From: Eubacteriaceae bacterium
GTDB taxonomy: Bacteria > Bacillota > Clostridia > Eubacteriales > Alkalibacteraceae
Assembly (NCBI GenBank): GCA_013335935.1
Contig: JAAXUP010000004.1
Coordinates: 1-64,000, forward strand
Reading direction: 5' to 3'
DNA: 64,000 nucleotides
Both the position numbers and the translations under genes were made by a program. Of the stretch, positions 8,987 through 17,659 are shown in pieces; position 1 is the stretch's first letter; every line of letters begins with the position of its first letter. The notes beneath the pieces were generated by a model, which had not been told where the DNA came from, searched no databases, and was given only the letters and a program-made list of their open reading frames with translations.

Positions 8987-9718
8987 GTGAAGCCGATCAT
9001 AGGAATTGTGACAGAGTATCTAGGAGTAACCCATAAATATCCAGGGAACGATTATAATTTCATCGAGGAGAGTTATGTGGACAAGGTCCATAAAGGCGGG
9101 GGAATCCCCCTTCTTATACCCACTCGGCCATCCCTTTTGGAAGATGTACCGGAGCTTATTGAAAAGCTCGACGGGATAATCCTTTCGGGAGGAGTTGATG
9201 TACATCCTTCCTATTATGGAGAAGAGCCTATGCGTATGCTGGGCTATGTGGATGTTGTCAGAGATGAATTTGAAATTGCCTTGTTCAAGCAGGCTCTTGA
9301 AAGAAAAATTTCTGTTTTTGGGATATGCAGAGGCATGCAGCTGATGAATGTGGCTCTTGGGGGCACACTTTATCAGGATATTCCTACACAAATAGAGGAA
9401 AGCATACAGCATAATCAGATGACGAAAGGTCATATACCCAATCACTATGTTCATTTCGATGGGGAGTCATTCCTTCGGGAAATTTATGGTGAGAAAGGTT
9501 TTGTAAATTCCTTCCACCACCAGACCATAAAGGCTATCGCTGATGGTCTGGTTCCTACGGGATGGTCGAAGGACAGGATCATTGAAGCTGTAGAATATAA
9601 AGGGAACAGCAATGTTTTTGGCGTCCAGTGGCATCCTGAACTTACGGATGACAAGGAGTCATTTGAGTTATTTAAATATTTCATTCAAAACATTGAATGT
9701 AAGGAGTGCAGGGTTTGA
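8987..9718 (+). CDS. Class-I glutamine amidotransferase-like peptidase C26
   Basis: A 243-residue cytosolic protein of the gamma-glutamyl-gamma-aminobutyrate hydrolase (PuuD/C26) group. It has the nucleophile elbow FGICRGMQLMNVALGG with Cys114, LDGIILSGGVDVHPSYYGE before it, and VQWHPEL near residue 220 supplying the histidine of the triad. Family members hydrolyse gamma-glutamyl amides, for example in putrescine or folate-polyglutamate turnover; which substrate applies here cannot be read. The GTG at 8987 follows GGAGAGG (8971-8977) 9 nt away, preferred to the ATG at 8954 inside prfB. Its end overlaps the tex start (TTGA), indicating an operon, although no functional link to tex or prfB is evident. 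Confidence 0.88.
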   Translation: MKPIIGIVTEYLGVTHKYPGNDYNFIEESYVDKVHKGGGIPLLIPTRPSLLEDVPELIEKLDGIILSGGVDVHPSYYGEEPMRMLGYVDVVRDEFEIALFKQALERKISVFGICRGMQLMNVALGGTLYQDIPTQIEESIQHNQMTKGHIPNHYVHFDGESFLREIYGEKGFVNSFHHQTIKAIADGLVPTGWSKDRIIEAVEYKGNSNVFGVQWHPELTDDKESFELFKYFIQNIECKECRV

Positions 9719-11871
9719 GCAATCTAATCATTAAAAGGCTTGCAGAGGAGTTAAACGTTAAAATTTCACAGGTAAAAACCGCTGTGGAGCTAATCGATGA
9801 AGGGAATACCATTCCTTTTATCGCAAGATACCGGAAAGAGGCAACGGAAAATCTGGATGACGTCGTCCTGAGGGATCTTAATGAGCGCCTGGCATACCTG
9901 AGAAACCTTGAAAAAAGAAAAGAAGAAGTCATCAGACTGATCGAAGAACAAGGAAAATTGACAGATGAACTCAAGAAAAGCATCAGTCAGTCCATGATTC
10001 TGCAGGAAGTGGAAGACCTGTATTTGCCTTACAGGCAGAAAAGGAAGACGAGGGCCTCTATTGCCAGGGAGAGAGGACTGGAACCTCTAGCTGATTTGAT
10101 TTATAAAAATGCCCATAAGGATTCATTGATCCTGCTGGAAGCAGAGAAATTCATCATCCCTGAAATGGGAGTGGAAGATGCTGATTCTGCAGTCCAGGGC
10201 GCTATGGACATTATTTCGGAAAATATTTCAGACAATGCCTTGTTTCGAAAAAAGATCAGGGAAATGATCACCAATCAGGGAATCATTGAAACGAAAGATA
10301 CGAAAAATAAATCGGAAGATGCGGCTGCCTTCGAAATGTATTTTGATTTCAAAGAGATGGTTTCGAAAATTGCCAATCACCGGGTCCTGGCCATCAACCG
10401 GGGGGAAAAGAAAAAGTTTCTTTCTGTTAAGATCGACATGGACGAGGATAAGGTTGTCTTCTATCTGGAAAAACAGATCGTCAAAAATGGCGGTGATGCC
10501 GGTTACCTGAAGGCAGCTATACGAGATGCTTACAGGCGGCTTATTTTTCCTTCCATTGAACGAGAAATCAGAAACACACTGACGGAGCGTGCTGATAAGT
10601 CGGCCATCAAGGTATTTGCTGAAAACCTGAAAAAATATTTGATGCAGCCTCCTGTAAAAGGAAAAGCTGTTATGGGTTACGATCCGGCTTTTCGGACAGG
10701 CTGCAAAATCGCCGTTGTCGATCAGTATGGCGAGTTTTTAAGTGCTGAAACCGTATATCCCACTGCACCCCAGAATAAGGAAAGGGAAGCAGGAGAGCGG
10801 CTGATGGATCTGATCAAAAAGTACAATGTGGACCTGATCGCCATTGGAAACGGTACGGCAAGCAGAGAGTCGGAGGCTTTTGTGGCGGAACTGATAAAAA
10901 CAAAGGATCTGAAGGTAGAATATATTGTCGTAAATGAAGCTGGGGCTTCTGTATATTCTGCATCAGTCATTGGGAATGAGGAATTCCCGGAGCTTAACGT
11001 ATCCTTAAGAGGAGCCGTGTCCATCGCAAGAAGGCTTCAGGATCCCCTTGCAGAACTTGTAAAAATCGATCCCAAGCACATAGGAGTTGGACAGTATCAG
11101 CATGATGTAGACCAGAAAGAGCTGGCTAAAGCCCTTGATGGAGTCATCGAAGATGCGGTAAACTCCGTTGGAGTAGATATTAATTCGGCTTCCACTTACC
11201 TTCTGTCTCATATATCAGGGCTCAATAAGACAACGGCGCAAAATATCATTGAGTTCAAAAGGGAAAATGGAGCATTCACCAATAGGTCTCAGATTCTGAA
11301 GGTCAAAAAAATAGGACAGAAAGCCTACGAACAGTGTGCAGGCTTTTTAAGGATCTCTAACGGTGACAATCCTCTGGATAACAGTTCTTTGCACCCGGAA
11401 TCCTATCCTGCAGCTAAAAGTATACTCAAAAGTGTCGGCCAAAAGCTGAATGATTTTAAAACCCGGCAGAAAGAAATATCTGCCATGCTGGAAAACCTGG
11501 ACATGGAAAAAACAGCTGCAGAATTAGGTATTGGAACCATCACACTGACAGAAATCCTGAAGGAAATGAAAAAGCCTGGCAGAGATCCCAGGGAAGTATT
11601 CCAGAAGCCAGTTTTCAAATCTGAAGTCATGGAAATCAATGATCTGAAGCCAGGGATGGTGCTTACAGGAACGATTAGAAATGTTATTGATTTTGGCGTC
11701 TTTGTGGATATTGGAGTTCATCAGGATGGGCTGGTGCATATTTCACAAATGAGCAACAAGTTTATTAAAAATCCAATGGAAATAGCTTCGGTAGGGGATA
11801 TCGTTTCGGTTAAGGTCATGGAGGTAGACCTTAAGCGGAAAAGAATCGCCCTTAGCATGAAAGATATATGA
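9715..11871 (+). CDS. tex: Tex-family RNA-binding transcription accessory protein
   Basis: A 718-residue Tex/Spt6-like protein. Order of domains: Tex N-terminal helical domain, a YqgF/RuvC-like domain (about 320-450, beginning KGKAVMGYDPAFRTGCKIAVVD), helix-hairpin-helix region (around VNSVGVDINSASTYLLSHIS and FTNRSQILKVKKIG), and a C-terminal S1 RNA-binding domain (GMVLTGTIRNVIDFGVFVDI to KRIALSMKDI). Tex proteins bind nucleic acid and act with RNA polymerase and ribonucleases. The TTG at 9715 is placed 8 nt after AAGGAG (9701-9706); the in-frame GTG at 9706 overlaps that site. Length is typical. Confidence 0.95.
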   Translation: MSNLIIKRLAEELNVKISQVKTAVELIDEGNTIPFIARYRKEATENLDDVVLRDLNERLAYLRNLEKRKEEVIRLIEEQGKLTDELKKSISQSMILQEVEDLYLPYRQKRKTRASIARERGLEPLADLIYKNAHKDSLILLEAEKFIIPEMGVEDADSAVQGAMDIISENISDNALFRKKIREMITNQGIIETKDTKNKSEDAAAFEMYFDFKEMVSKIANHRVLAINRGEKKKFLSVKIDMDEDKVVFYLEKQIVKNGGDAGYLKAAIRDAYRRLIFPSIEREIRNTLTERADKSAIKVFAENLKKYLMQPPVKGKAVMGYDPAFRTGCKIAVVDQYGEFLSAETVYPTAPQNKEREAGERLMDLIKKYNVDLIAIGNGTASRESEAFVAELIKTKDLKVEYIVVNEAGASVYSASVIGNEEFPELNVSLRGAVSIARRLQDPLAELVKIDPKHIGVGQYQHDVDQKELAKALDGVIEDAVNSVGVDINSASTYLLSHISGLNKTTAQNIIEFKRENGAFTNRSQILKVKKIGQKAYEQCAGFLRISNGDNPLDNSSLHPESYPAAKSILKSVGQKLNDFKTRQKEISAMLENLDMEKTAAELGIGTITLTEILKEMKKPGRDPREVFQKPVFKSEVMEINDLKPGMVLTGTIRNVIDFGVFVDIGVHQDGLVHISQMSNKFIKNPMEIASVGDIVSVKVMEVDLKRKRIALSMKDI

Positions 11872-11883
11872 TGAGGTGTATAA

Positions 11884-12684
11884 ATGAAAATATTTGATAG
11901 AAAATTTCTTCAGTACCAACTCGCTGCCCTAAAGCATAATAAATACAAAAATTCCGTACTCATTCCTAATGTTTTAGTCATATTGGCAGCCGTATTTTTA
12001 AGAGAAAATATATTCGCAGTGACCCTGCTTTTGGTGATTGCCGCTGGAGTCATCGCATACGGACATCTCCGGTTTAAAAAAGAAGCTAATTCCGATGAAA
12101 ATTCTTTCGATCTTGCTCTGGAGAAGAAATTCTCGGAAACTCAAAAACAAATGAACAAAAAAGGAAATACCGGACTTACCCTTCAGTACTATGCCCTGGG
12201 TGTAGAACTTGAAAAAATCGATCTGGATGAAGCCATTGCAAAAATTACAGAAGCAGTCAAGGCAGACCCGGAGTCAAAGCGATATGGGTACAATTTTCTT
12301 CTGACCATGCATATCCTAAAATCAGGGAAGGATTATAAAAAAATTCCCATCGAATATATTGAGTACCTGGATAAAGTTATGAAGAATGAGAAAAACATTA
12401 ATGTCCTCACGGAAGCCACCAAAAATGCTTTATTGCTGGGAGAGAATGCAAAAGCACTTAATCTGGCTAACAAAGCGGATGAAGAGCTTAAAAGCGTTAA
12501 AAAGATCAAAAAACCAGTTTTTAACGCCGTATACAGGACAAATATCATTATGGTGCCCTTCTATAGAGGACTAGCCTATAAGAATATGGGCAGCAGAAAA
12601 AAAGCTGAGGATAGCTTTGAAGAGGCGCTGAAGAACTGCAAATCAGAGAAGCTTCGGATGATCATCCTGAACGAAAAGAATTAG
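11884..12684 (+). CDS. Membrane protein with TPR-like cytosolic domain
   Basis: A 266-residue protein of unknown function. Residues ~22-60 form two closely spaced hydrophobic segments (IPNVLVILAAVFL and IFAVTLLLVIAAGVIAYG), a hairpin anchor. The rest is helical and charged, with repeated pattern units such as LEKIDLDEAIAKITEAVKAD and GLAYKNMGSRKKAEDSFEEA, which resemble tetratricopeptide repeats. A TPR domain would mediate protein contacts at the inner face of the membrane. GATGAGGTG precedes the ATG by about 5 nt, and it starts 12 nt after tex, so it is probably co-transcribed with it. No specific partner is suggested by context. Confidence 0.75.
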   Translation: MKIFDRKFLQYQLAALKHNKYKNSVLIPNVLVILAAVFLRENIFAVTLLLVIAAGVIAYGHLRFKKEANSDENSFDLALEKKFSETQKQMNKKGNTGLTLQYYALGVELEKIDLDEAIAKITEAVKADPESKRYGYNFLLTMHILKSGKDYKKIPIEYIEYLDKVMKNEKNINVLTEATKNALLLGENAKALNLANKADEELKSVKKIKKPVFNAVYRTNIIMVPFYRGLAYKNMGSRKKAEDSFEEALKNCKSEKLRMIILNEKN

Positions 12685-12707
12685 ACCAATATTTTGATGA
12701 AAAGTTA

Positions 12708-12736
12708 TTGATATTTTTTTACCCCAGTGATATAAT
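12708..12736 (+). promoter_or_regulatory. Sigma-A promoter of the ribU transcript
   Basis: TTGATA (12708-12713) and TATAAT (12731-12736) with a 17-bp spacer. It would start transcription just before the FMN aptamer. Confidence 0.8.
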
Positions 12737-12756
12737 TCTACAAGAATAATATTTTA

Positions 12757-12866
12757 ATCTTCAGGGCAGGGTGAAATTCCCGACCGGCGGTAAAGTCCGC
12801 GAACCTTAACAGGTTGATCTGGTGAAATTCCGGAACCGACAGTAAAGTCTGGATGGGAGAGGATTG
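12757..12866 (+). ncRNA. FMN riboswitch (RFN element)
   Basis: All hallmark blocks of the RFN aptamer are present in order: TCAGGGCAGGGTGAAATTCC, CCGACCGGCGGTAAAGTCC, GCGAACC, CTGGTGAAATTCCGG, ACCGACAGTAAAGTCTGG and ATGGGAGAGGAT. The aptamer binds flavin mononucleotide. The terminator at 12885-12911 follows directly, so binding should cause premature termination before ribU, a riboflavin transporter gene. This agrees with the known use of the element in Firmicutes. Confidence 0.97.
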
Positions 12867-12884
12867 CACTTATAACGATAAGCG

Positions 12885-12911
12885 GCTCCTGAAGAATTTC
12901 AGGAGCTTTTC
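12885..12911 (+). terminator. Riboswitch-controlled terminator before ribU
   Basis: A perfect 9-bp stem, GCTCCTGAA with TTCAGGAGC, is followed by TTTTCT. It lies between the FMN aptamer and ribU and is the likely expression platform. Confidence 0.88.
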
Positions 12912-12958
12912 TATTACCCTCGAGCTTAACGCAAGTCTTGATAGAGAAGGAGATCAAA

Positions 12959-13549
12959 ATGGAAAAGAACAGAACAAAATATTTAACAAGGGTAGCCGTA
13001 CTTACTGCTATCGCAGTCGCACTTATGCTTTTGGAATTTGTCATTCCAATATTCCCGGGATTTTTGAAATTTGATGCAAGCGATGTGGCTGCACTAATGG
13101 GGACTTTTGCACTGGGACCAATTGCAGGGGTCATCATTGAAGGATTGAAGAACGTCATATTTATGGGTCTTAGAGGTTCCATGACTGGAGGAGTGGGTGA
13201 ATTCGCCAACTTTGTGATCGGCAGCGCATGGATGATTCCGGTAGGATTGATTTACAAAAAAAACAAAAACAAAAAGTCGGCGATTATCGCACTTGCTGTC
13301 GGAGCGGTTTCCATGATCGTATTTGCCGCGGCAATCAATTATTTCGTAATGCTTCCGCTTTATGCAAAAATAATGCCGGTAGAAGCAATTATCGGAATGG
13401 GTTCTGCAGTTAACCCAAATATTGTAAGTTTGGAGACCCTGATCTTGTTTGGGATCACCCCATTCAATATTTTCAAGACCGTTACCATATCACTGATCAC
13501 TGTGCTTTTGTACAAAAGAGTATCACCGGTACTACACAAAAACATGTAG
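12959..13549 (+). CDS. ribU: Riboflavin ECF transporter substrate-binding subunit RibU
   Basis: A 196-residue integral membrane protein with five to six hydrophobic segments. The N-terminal TRVAVLTAIAVALMLLEF and the PGFLKFDASDVAALMG stretch are typical of RibU, the S component that captures riboflavin and docks on the shared ECF energising module. No ECF ATPase or T subunit is encoded nearby, consistent with a group-II system using a module encoded elsewhere. GAAGGAG ends 6 nt before the ATG at 12959; the upstream in-frame TTG (12938) is not supported by an RBS. Expression is under the FMN riboswitch upstream. Monocistronic, followed by a terminator. Confidence 0.95.
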   Translation: MEKNRTKYLTRVAVLTAIAVALMLLEFVIPIFPGFLKFDASDVAALMGTFALGPIAGVIIEGLKNVIFMGLRGSMTGGVGEFANFVIGSAWMIPVGLIYKKNKNKKSAIIALAVGAVSMIVFAAAINYFVMLPLYAKIMPVEAIIGMGSAVNPNIVSLETLILFGITPFNIFKTVTISLITVLLYKRVSPVLHKNM

Positions 13550-13577
13550 GAACCCATAAACAAACAAAACCTGAGGA

Positions 13578-13614
13578 AGTAGTCCACTGCATAGCGCAGG
13601 GACTGCTTTTTTTG
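13578..13614 (+). terminator. Terminator of ribU
   Basis: An imperfect 12-bp stem (AGTAGTCC and CTGC against GCAG and GGACTGCT with one bulge) is followed by seven T. Confidence 0.85.
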
Positions 13615-13642
13615 GCGATATGATGCAAGAAGTGATATCTTT

Positions 13643-13651
13643 TGGTATAAT
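13643..13651 (+). promoter_or_regulatory. Extended -10 promoter of the metH-tsaEB run
   Basis: TGGTATAAT (TG, one base, TATAAT at 13646-13651) lies 44 nt before the MetH-like start. No recognisable -35 hexamer is present, which extended -10 promoters tolerate. No S-box or other riboswitch was seen here. Confidence 0.55.
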
Positions 13652-13694
13652 TAAGTATTAATAATCAAACAAATACTGAAAAGAGGGTGAAAGT

Positions 13695-15407
13695 ATGTCC
13701 TTTATGGAAAATTTAAATAAAAGGCTTCTATTTTTTGACGGAGCCATGGGAACACTGATTCAGAAAGCGGTTGCGGAAGTTATGCTGCCGGAAACCGTAA
13801 ATATAAAATATCCTGAAGTAATAAAGGAAATCCATCGGCAGTACAGCCTTGCAGGAGCAGACATCATCACCACAAATACCTTCGGGGCGAACGAATTCAA
13901 ACTTGAAAAAACAGGTCTGACACTGGTTGAAGTGATCCAGGGAGCAGTCAGATGCGCAAAGGAAGCCGCTCCGGATAAATATATCGCCCTTGATATCGGG
14001 CCCCTGGGAAAAATGTTTGAACCGGGAGGATCCCTAACCTTTGACGAGGCGTACAGCCAGTTTAAAAAACAGGTACTGGCAGGGGTCAAGGCAGGCTGCG
14101 ATCTGATCATTATTGAGACCATGTCGGATCTGTATGAAGCGAAAGCTGCCATATTAGCGGCAAAAGAAAATTCAGAGCTTCCAGTGATATGCACAATGAC
14201 ATTTACCGAAAACAACAAGACCTTCATCGGTACTGATCCCCTCACCATGGTGGCTGTGCTTGAAGGACTTGGTGTGGATGCACTTGGTGTAAACTGCTCC
14301 TTCGGACCAGACCGGCTTATGCCTGTGATCAAGGAGGTCCTGAAATATGCGTCAGTCCCAGTGATCGTTCAGCCAAATGCAGGTATGCCTGCCTTCAGAG
14401 AGGGTGAAACAATCTACGATATTTCAAAGGAACAATTTCTGGGATATATGAAGGAAATCGCTGAAGCAGGAGCGTCCATTCTTGGCGGCTGCTGCGGAAC
14501 AACGCCTGAATACATTGAAATGCTGACCGGAAATTTGAAAGACGTTCCAGTCAAAACTGTTGAATTCAAGAAGGATACCATCGCGTCCTCTTACCGAAAA
14601 AGCGTTGTTTATGATGGAAAGATCGTTATCGCAGGGGAAGGGCTGATCACAACCGGGAAGCCAAAATATTGTGAGGCTTTGCTTAAGGGAAATTACCGAT
14701 TTATCGTAGCTTCAGCAAGAGACCAGAAAAATAAAGGGGCAGATCTGGTGAATATCAACACATTTATCCCCAAAACGGATGAGAAAGAGTTTATGCTCAA
14801 AAGTATTTATAATATACAAAAATCATTAGATATCCCTCTCCAGATCGACAGTTCTGATCCGGAAGTCATGAAAGAAGCACTTCGATATTACAATGGAAAA
14901 GCAGTGGTAAATTCCGTAAATGGGACAAAGAAAAGTATAGAAGCCATTTTACCAGCTGTGAAAAAGTATGGTGCAGTGGTGATTTGCATGCCTTTCGATG
15001 AAAAAGGCATTGCCTTAAAAGCGGAAGAACGTCTTGAAGTCGCCCGAAAAATAGTTGAGGCAGCCTCTGGCTATGGGATCCACCGAAAAAATATCATCAT
15101 TGACTGCCTTTCACTGGCAGCAAAAAACAGTCAGGAATACCTGATGGAGGGAATAAAAGCGCTTGCGTTAATTAAAAAAGAGCTTGGGGTCAAGGTTATG
15201 CTTGGCGTTGGAAATATTTCCTTCGGCATGCCCCAAAGAAGCCTCATGGACAGGACCTACCTGGCAATGGCACTTGGTGCAGGAATGGATACCCTTTTAA
15301 TGAACGTAGATGATAATGAAATGTGGGATACTATCCATGCGTCCAGGCTCATCCTGAACATGGATCAGGGGGGCGAGGAATATAAAAAGAGATATCTTGA
15401 AATTTGA
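13695..15407 (+). CDS. Short methionine synthase-like protein: homocysteine and pterin domains only
   Basis: A 570-residue protein matching only the N-terminal half of MetH. Residues 1-290 form the zinc-dependent homocysteine methyltransferase barrel: DGAMGTLIQ, TNTFGAN, GVNCSFGP with the first zinc cysteine and GGCCGTTP with the other two. Residues ~300-560 form a pterin-binding barrel. The cobalamin-binding and reactivation domains of ~1200-residue MetH are missing, so a separate corrinoid protein would be needed. The pterin barrel is divergent: the usual GERTNVTG reads GEGLITTG and the usual IDVN reads VNIN, although IDSS and VNS are kept. It may use a different methyl donor or transfer methyl groups between corrinoid proteins. 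RBS GAGGGTGA precedes the ATG. The tsaE start overlaps its end. Confidence 0.85.
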   Translation: MSFMENLNKRLLFFDGAMGTLIQKAVAEVMLPETVNIKYPEVIKEIHRQYSLAGADIITTNTFGANEFKLEKTGLTLVEVIQGAVRCAKEAAPDKYIALDIGPLGKMFEPGGSLTFDEAYSQFKKQVLAGVKAGCDLIIIETMSDLYEAKAAILAAKENSELPVICTMTFTENNKTFIGTDPLTMVAVLEGLGVDALGVNCSFGPDRLMPVIKEVLKYASVPVIVQPNAGMPAFREGETIYDISKEQFLGYMKEIAEAGASILGGCCGTTPEYIEMLTGNLKDVPVKTVEFKKDTIASSYRKSVVYDGKIVIAGEGLITTGKPKYCEALLKGNYRFIVASARDQKNKGADLVNINTFIPKTDEKEFMLKSIYNIQKSLDIPLQIDSSDPEVMKEALRYYNGKAVVNSVNGTKKSIEAILPAVKKYGAVVICMPFDEKGIALKAEERLEVARKIVEAASGYGIHRKNIIIDCLSLAAKNSQEYLMEGIKALALIKKELGVKVMLGVGNISFGMPQRSLMDRTYLAMALGAGMDTLLMNVDDNEMWDTIHASRLILNMDQGGEEYKKRYLEI

Positions 15408-15858
15408 ATCAAATTCTCCTGAACAGACGGGAAAACTGGGTATCGCCATAGGGAAGTCCCTGGTAAAAGGGATGGTAGTCTGTTTAGATGGGGAAATGGG
15501 TGGAGGGAAAACCGCACTCAGCCAGGGGATTTTAAGAGGACTTGGCGTTGAAGGCTACATAACAAGTCCCACGTATAATATCGTTAATGAATATGAAAAG
15601 GATGGGATCATGTTTTACCACTTTGACGTCTATCGATTAGAATCCGTTGAGGAACTTTACGATATCGGTTTTGAAGAATATCTGGAAGATTCCATCGTGA
15701 TCATCGAATGGGCTGAAAAATTCAGAGACCACATCAACGGCAATATTCTCGATATTTTCATCGAGAAAACCGGAGAAATCAACGGAAGGATCATCATCCT
15801 CCGGGGGGATCAGGAAATCCTCCGTAAGATCAAAGAAGACAGCCAACAAGGAGAATGA
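15397..15858 (+). CDS. tsaE: tRNA t6A modification ATPase TsaE
   Basis: A 153-residue P-loop ATPase with Walker A GEMGGGKT at 32-39, followed by TSPTYNIVNEY and FYHFDVYRLE, and IIEWAEK near residue 108; these are the standard TsaE (YjeE) motifs. With TsaB and TsaD it makes the t6A base at position 37 of tRNAs reading ANN codons. The proposed start is TTG at 15397, overlapping the upstream gene by 11 nt; only a weak purine run precedes it, so translation is probably coupled. The tsaB gene follows at once. Length is normal. Confidence 0.95.
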   Translation: MKFESNSPEQTGKLGIAIGKSLVKGMVVCLDGEMGGGKTALSQGILRGLGVEGYITSPTYNIVNEYEKDGIMFYHFDVYRLESVEELYDIGFEEYLEDSIVIIEWAEKFRDHINGNILDIFIEKTGEINGRIIILRGDQEILRKIKEDSQQGE

Positions 15859-15860
15859 AC

Positions 15861-16571
15861 ATGAATATACTTGCTATTGATACATCCACCGCATCGACCT
15901 CTGTCGCTGCCATCAATGAAAAGGGACTTATTGCAGAAATCACTGTGAACAGAAAACAAACTCATTCAGAGAAACTCATTGAACTCATCGAGGTGATGAT
16001 GAAAAGGGCATCCATGAAAATTGGGGATATTGATTTGTTTGCATGCACCATTGGACCAGGTTCGTTTACTGGACTAAGAATTGGAGCTGCAGCTGTAAAA
16101 GGACTTGCACAGGTTTTTAATAAGGAAATCGTCGGCGTATCGACCCTTGAACTTATGGCCTATTCCGTTCCAGCCCAGGATGAACTGGTGTGCCCAATGC
16201 TGGATGCCCAGAGGGATCAAGTCTATAGCGGGCTGTATGTGTGGAAAAATGGACAGCTTTCCAACCAGTTGCCTGAAGGGATCTATCAAGCTGATGAACT
16301 GGTTGAGTCTCTTAAGGAGTTGGAAGATAAGGTTCTGTTTGTGGGTGAAGGTGTTAAAAAAGTAAAAGCGGATACCTTCATGAAATATTCAAAAAAATTT
16401 ATTGCGGTGCCGGAAGTTTTCAATACTCCCAGAAGTTCCTTTCTCGGAGGCCTGGCCTTGGAAAAATACAGACAAAGCATCCAGATCTTTTCCTATGATG
16501 AATTTGAACCGGAGTATTTCAGAAAGTCTGAAGCCGAAATACAGTTTGAGAAAAAAAACAGCAGGGAGTAA
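15861..16571 (+). CDS. tsaB: tRNA t6A modification scaffold TsaB
   Basis: A 236-residue ASKHA-fold protein beginning MNILAIDTSTASTSVAAI, with THSEKLIELIE and TIGPGSFTGLRIGAAAVKGLA, characteristic of TsaB (YeaZ). It dimerises with TsaD to form the core of the t6A synthase and lacks the metal-binding HxxxH of TsaD. AAGGAG at 15848-15853 is 7 nt from the ATG at 15861; an in-frame ATG at 15855 overlapping the tsaE stop lies too close to it. Ends 2 nt before the next gene, so the run is one operon. Confidence 0.95.
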   Translation: MNILAIDTSTASTSVAAINEKGLIAEITVNRKQTHSEKLIELIEVMMKRASMKIGDIDLFACTIGPGSFTGLRIGAAAVKGLAQVFNKEIVGVSTLELMAYSVPAQDELVCPMLDAQRDQVYSGLYVWKNGQLSNQLPEGIYQADELVESLKELEDKVLFVGEGVKKVKADTFMKYSKKFIAVPEVFNTPRSSFLGGLALEKYRQSIQIFSYDEFEPEYFRKSEAEIQFEKKNSRE

Positions 16572-16573
16572 GG

Positions 16574-17659
16574 ATGAAAGAGGTAACTTTTCTACATACA
16601 GCAGATATCCATCTAGGTGCAAGTTTCAGCCACAGTTGTTTGCCCCCATCATTAGTTCCCGGGCTAAGAGCGGATTTGTGGAGGTCCTTTGAGTCGATCA
16701 TTGAAGAATGCGGTCGGGAGAAGCTCCATATACTCTTCATAGCAGGAGATCTTTTTGAAGATAATTCCATTAGAATTTCAGACCTGAAACGCGTTGAACA
16801 GCTCTTCAGGTCTATTCCAGATACGAAAATCTATATATCTCCCGGTAATCATGATAACTGGGGAAGCCATTCACCATATCAGTTTACCCAATGGAGCGAA
16901 AATGTCATAGTTTTTGAAAGCGGCGAACTTGGGAAACGTGAATACAATGAATGGCTGGACATCTGGGGGTACGGGTGGAAGGAAAGAATCATAAAAACCA
17001 ATGTCCTCCACGGGAATGACTTTGATGCTTCTAAAACCAATGTCCTGTTGATCCATGGTGATATCACTGGATCCGGTTCTTCCTATTTGCCGGTTGGAAG
17101 GGATGACATCATCCTTAACAGTTTCGATTATGCAGCTTTGGGTCATATTCATAAGCCCATGGCTTTTGGTGAAACAGTCAGGTACCCGGGATCTCCGGAA
17201 CCCTTTGACTTCAGTGACATCGGCGACAGAGGTATCATAAAGGGAACGATATCCCCCGGGAAAGTAAGCACTGAATTTTTTTCCCGGTCATTAAAAAGAT
17301 TCTGTATAGAAATCGTGGAGATCACTCCTGAGATGACGTATTACCATATCCTGAATCAAATTCGAGCCCGGGCAGACAAACCGGAGAGGGATTTTTACAG
17401 GATCGTTCTCAAGGGACTGATGGACAGAAATATCGATCTGGAGGATCTGTCAAACCAGTCGCTGGAAGAGTTCAGATATATGGAATTGAAAGATGAGACC
17501 CTAAAAGATTATGATCTGGAAAGCTTGTACCAGCATCATCAGGATGATATTATCGGCTGTTTCATCAGCGAAATGATGAAAACGGGATTATCCGATCCTG
17601 TTCATCGGGACGCCCTGTATTATGGGCTGGAAGCACTTTTGAAGGAGTACGATCTATGA
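16574..17659 (+). CDS. YhaO-type metallophosphoesterase (SbcD-like nuclease)
   Basis: A 361-residue calcineurin-like phosphoesterase with all metal-binding motifs: HTADIHLG (residues 8-15), IAGDLFED, SPGNHDNW, LLIHGD and ALGHIH, followed by YPGSPEP. This is the pattern of YhaO/SbcD/Mre11 nucleases that process DNA ends. The next gene encodes an SMC-like ATPase and starts inside its stop codon (ATGA), which is the normal arrangement for the nuclease-ATPase pair. The C-terminal ~110 residues are the capping/partner-binding part and are less conserved. GGGAGTAAGG precedes the ATG. Confidence 0.9.
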   Translation: MKEVTFLHTADIHLGASFSHSCLPPSLVPGLRADLWRSFESIIEECGREKLHILFIAGDLFEDNSIRISDLKRVEQLFRSIPDTKIYISPGNHDNWGSHSPYQFTQWSENVIVFESGELGKREYNEWLDIWGYGWKERIIKTNVLHGNDFDASKTNVLLIHGDITGSGSSYLPVGRDDIILNSFDYAALGHIHKPMAFGETVRYPGSPEPFDFSDIGDRGIIKGTISPGKVSTEFFSRSLKRFCIEIVEITPEMTYYHILNQIRARADKPERDFYRIVLKGLMDRNIDLEDLSNQSLEEFRYMELKDETLKDYDLESLYQHHQDDIIGCFISEMMKTGLSDPVHRDALYYGLEALLKEYDL

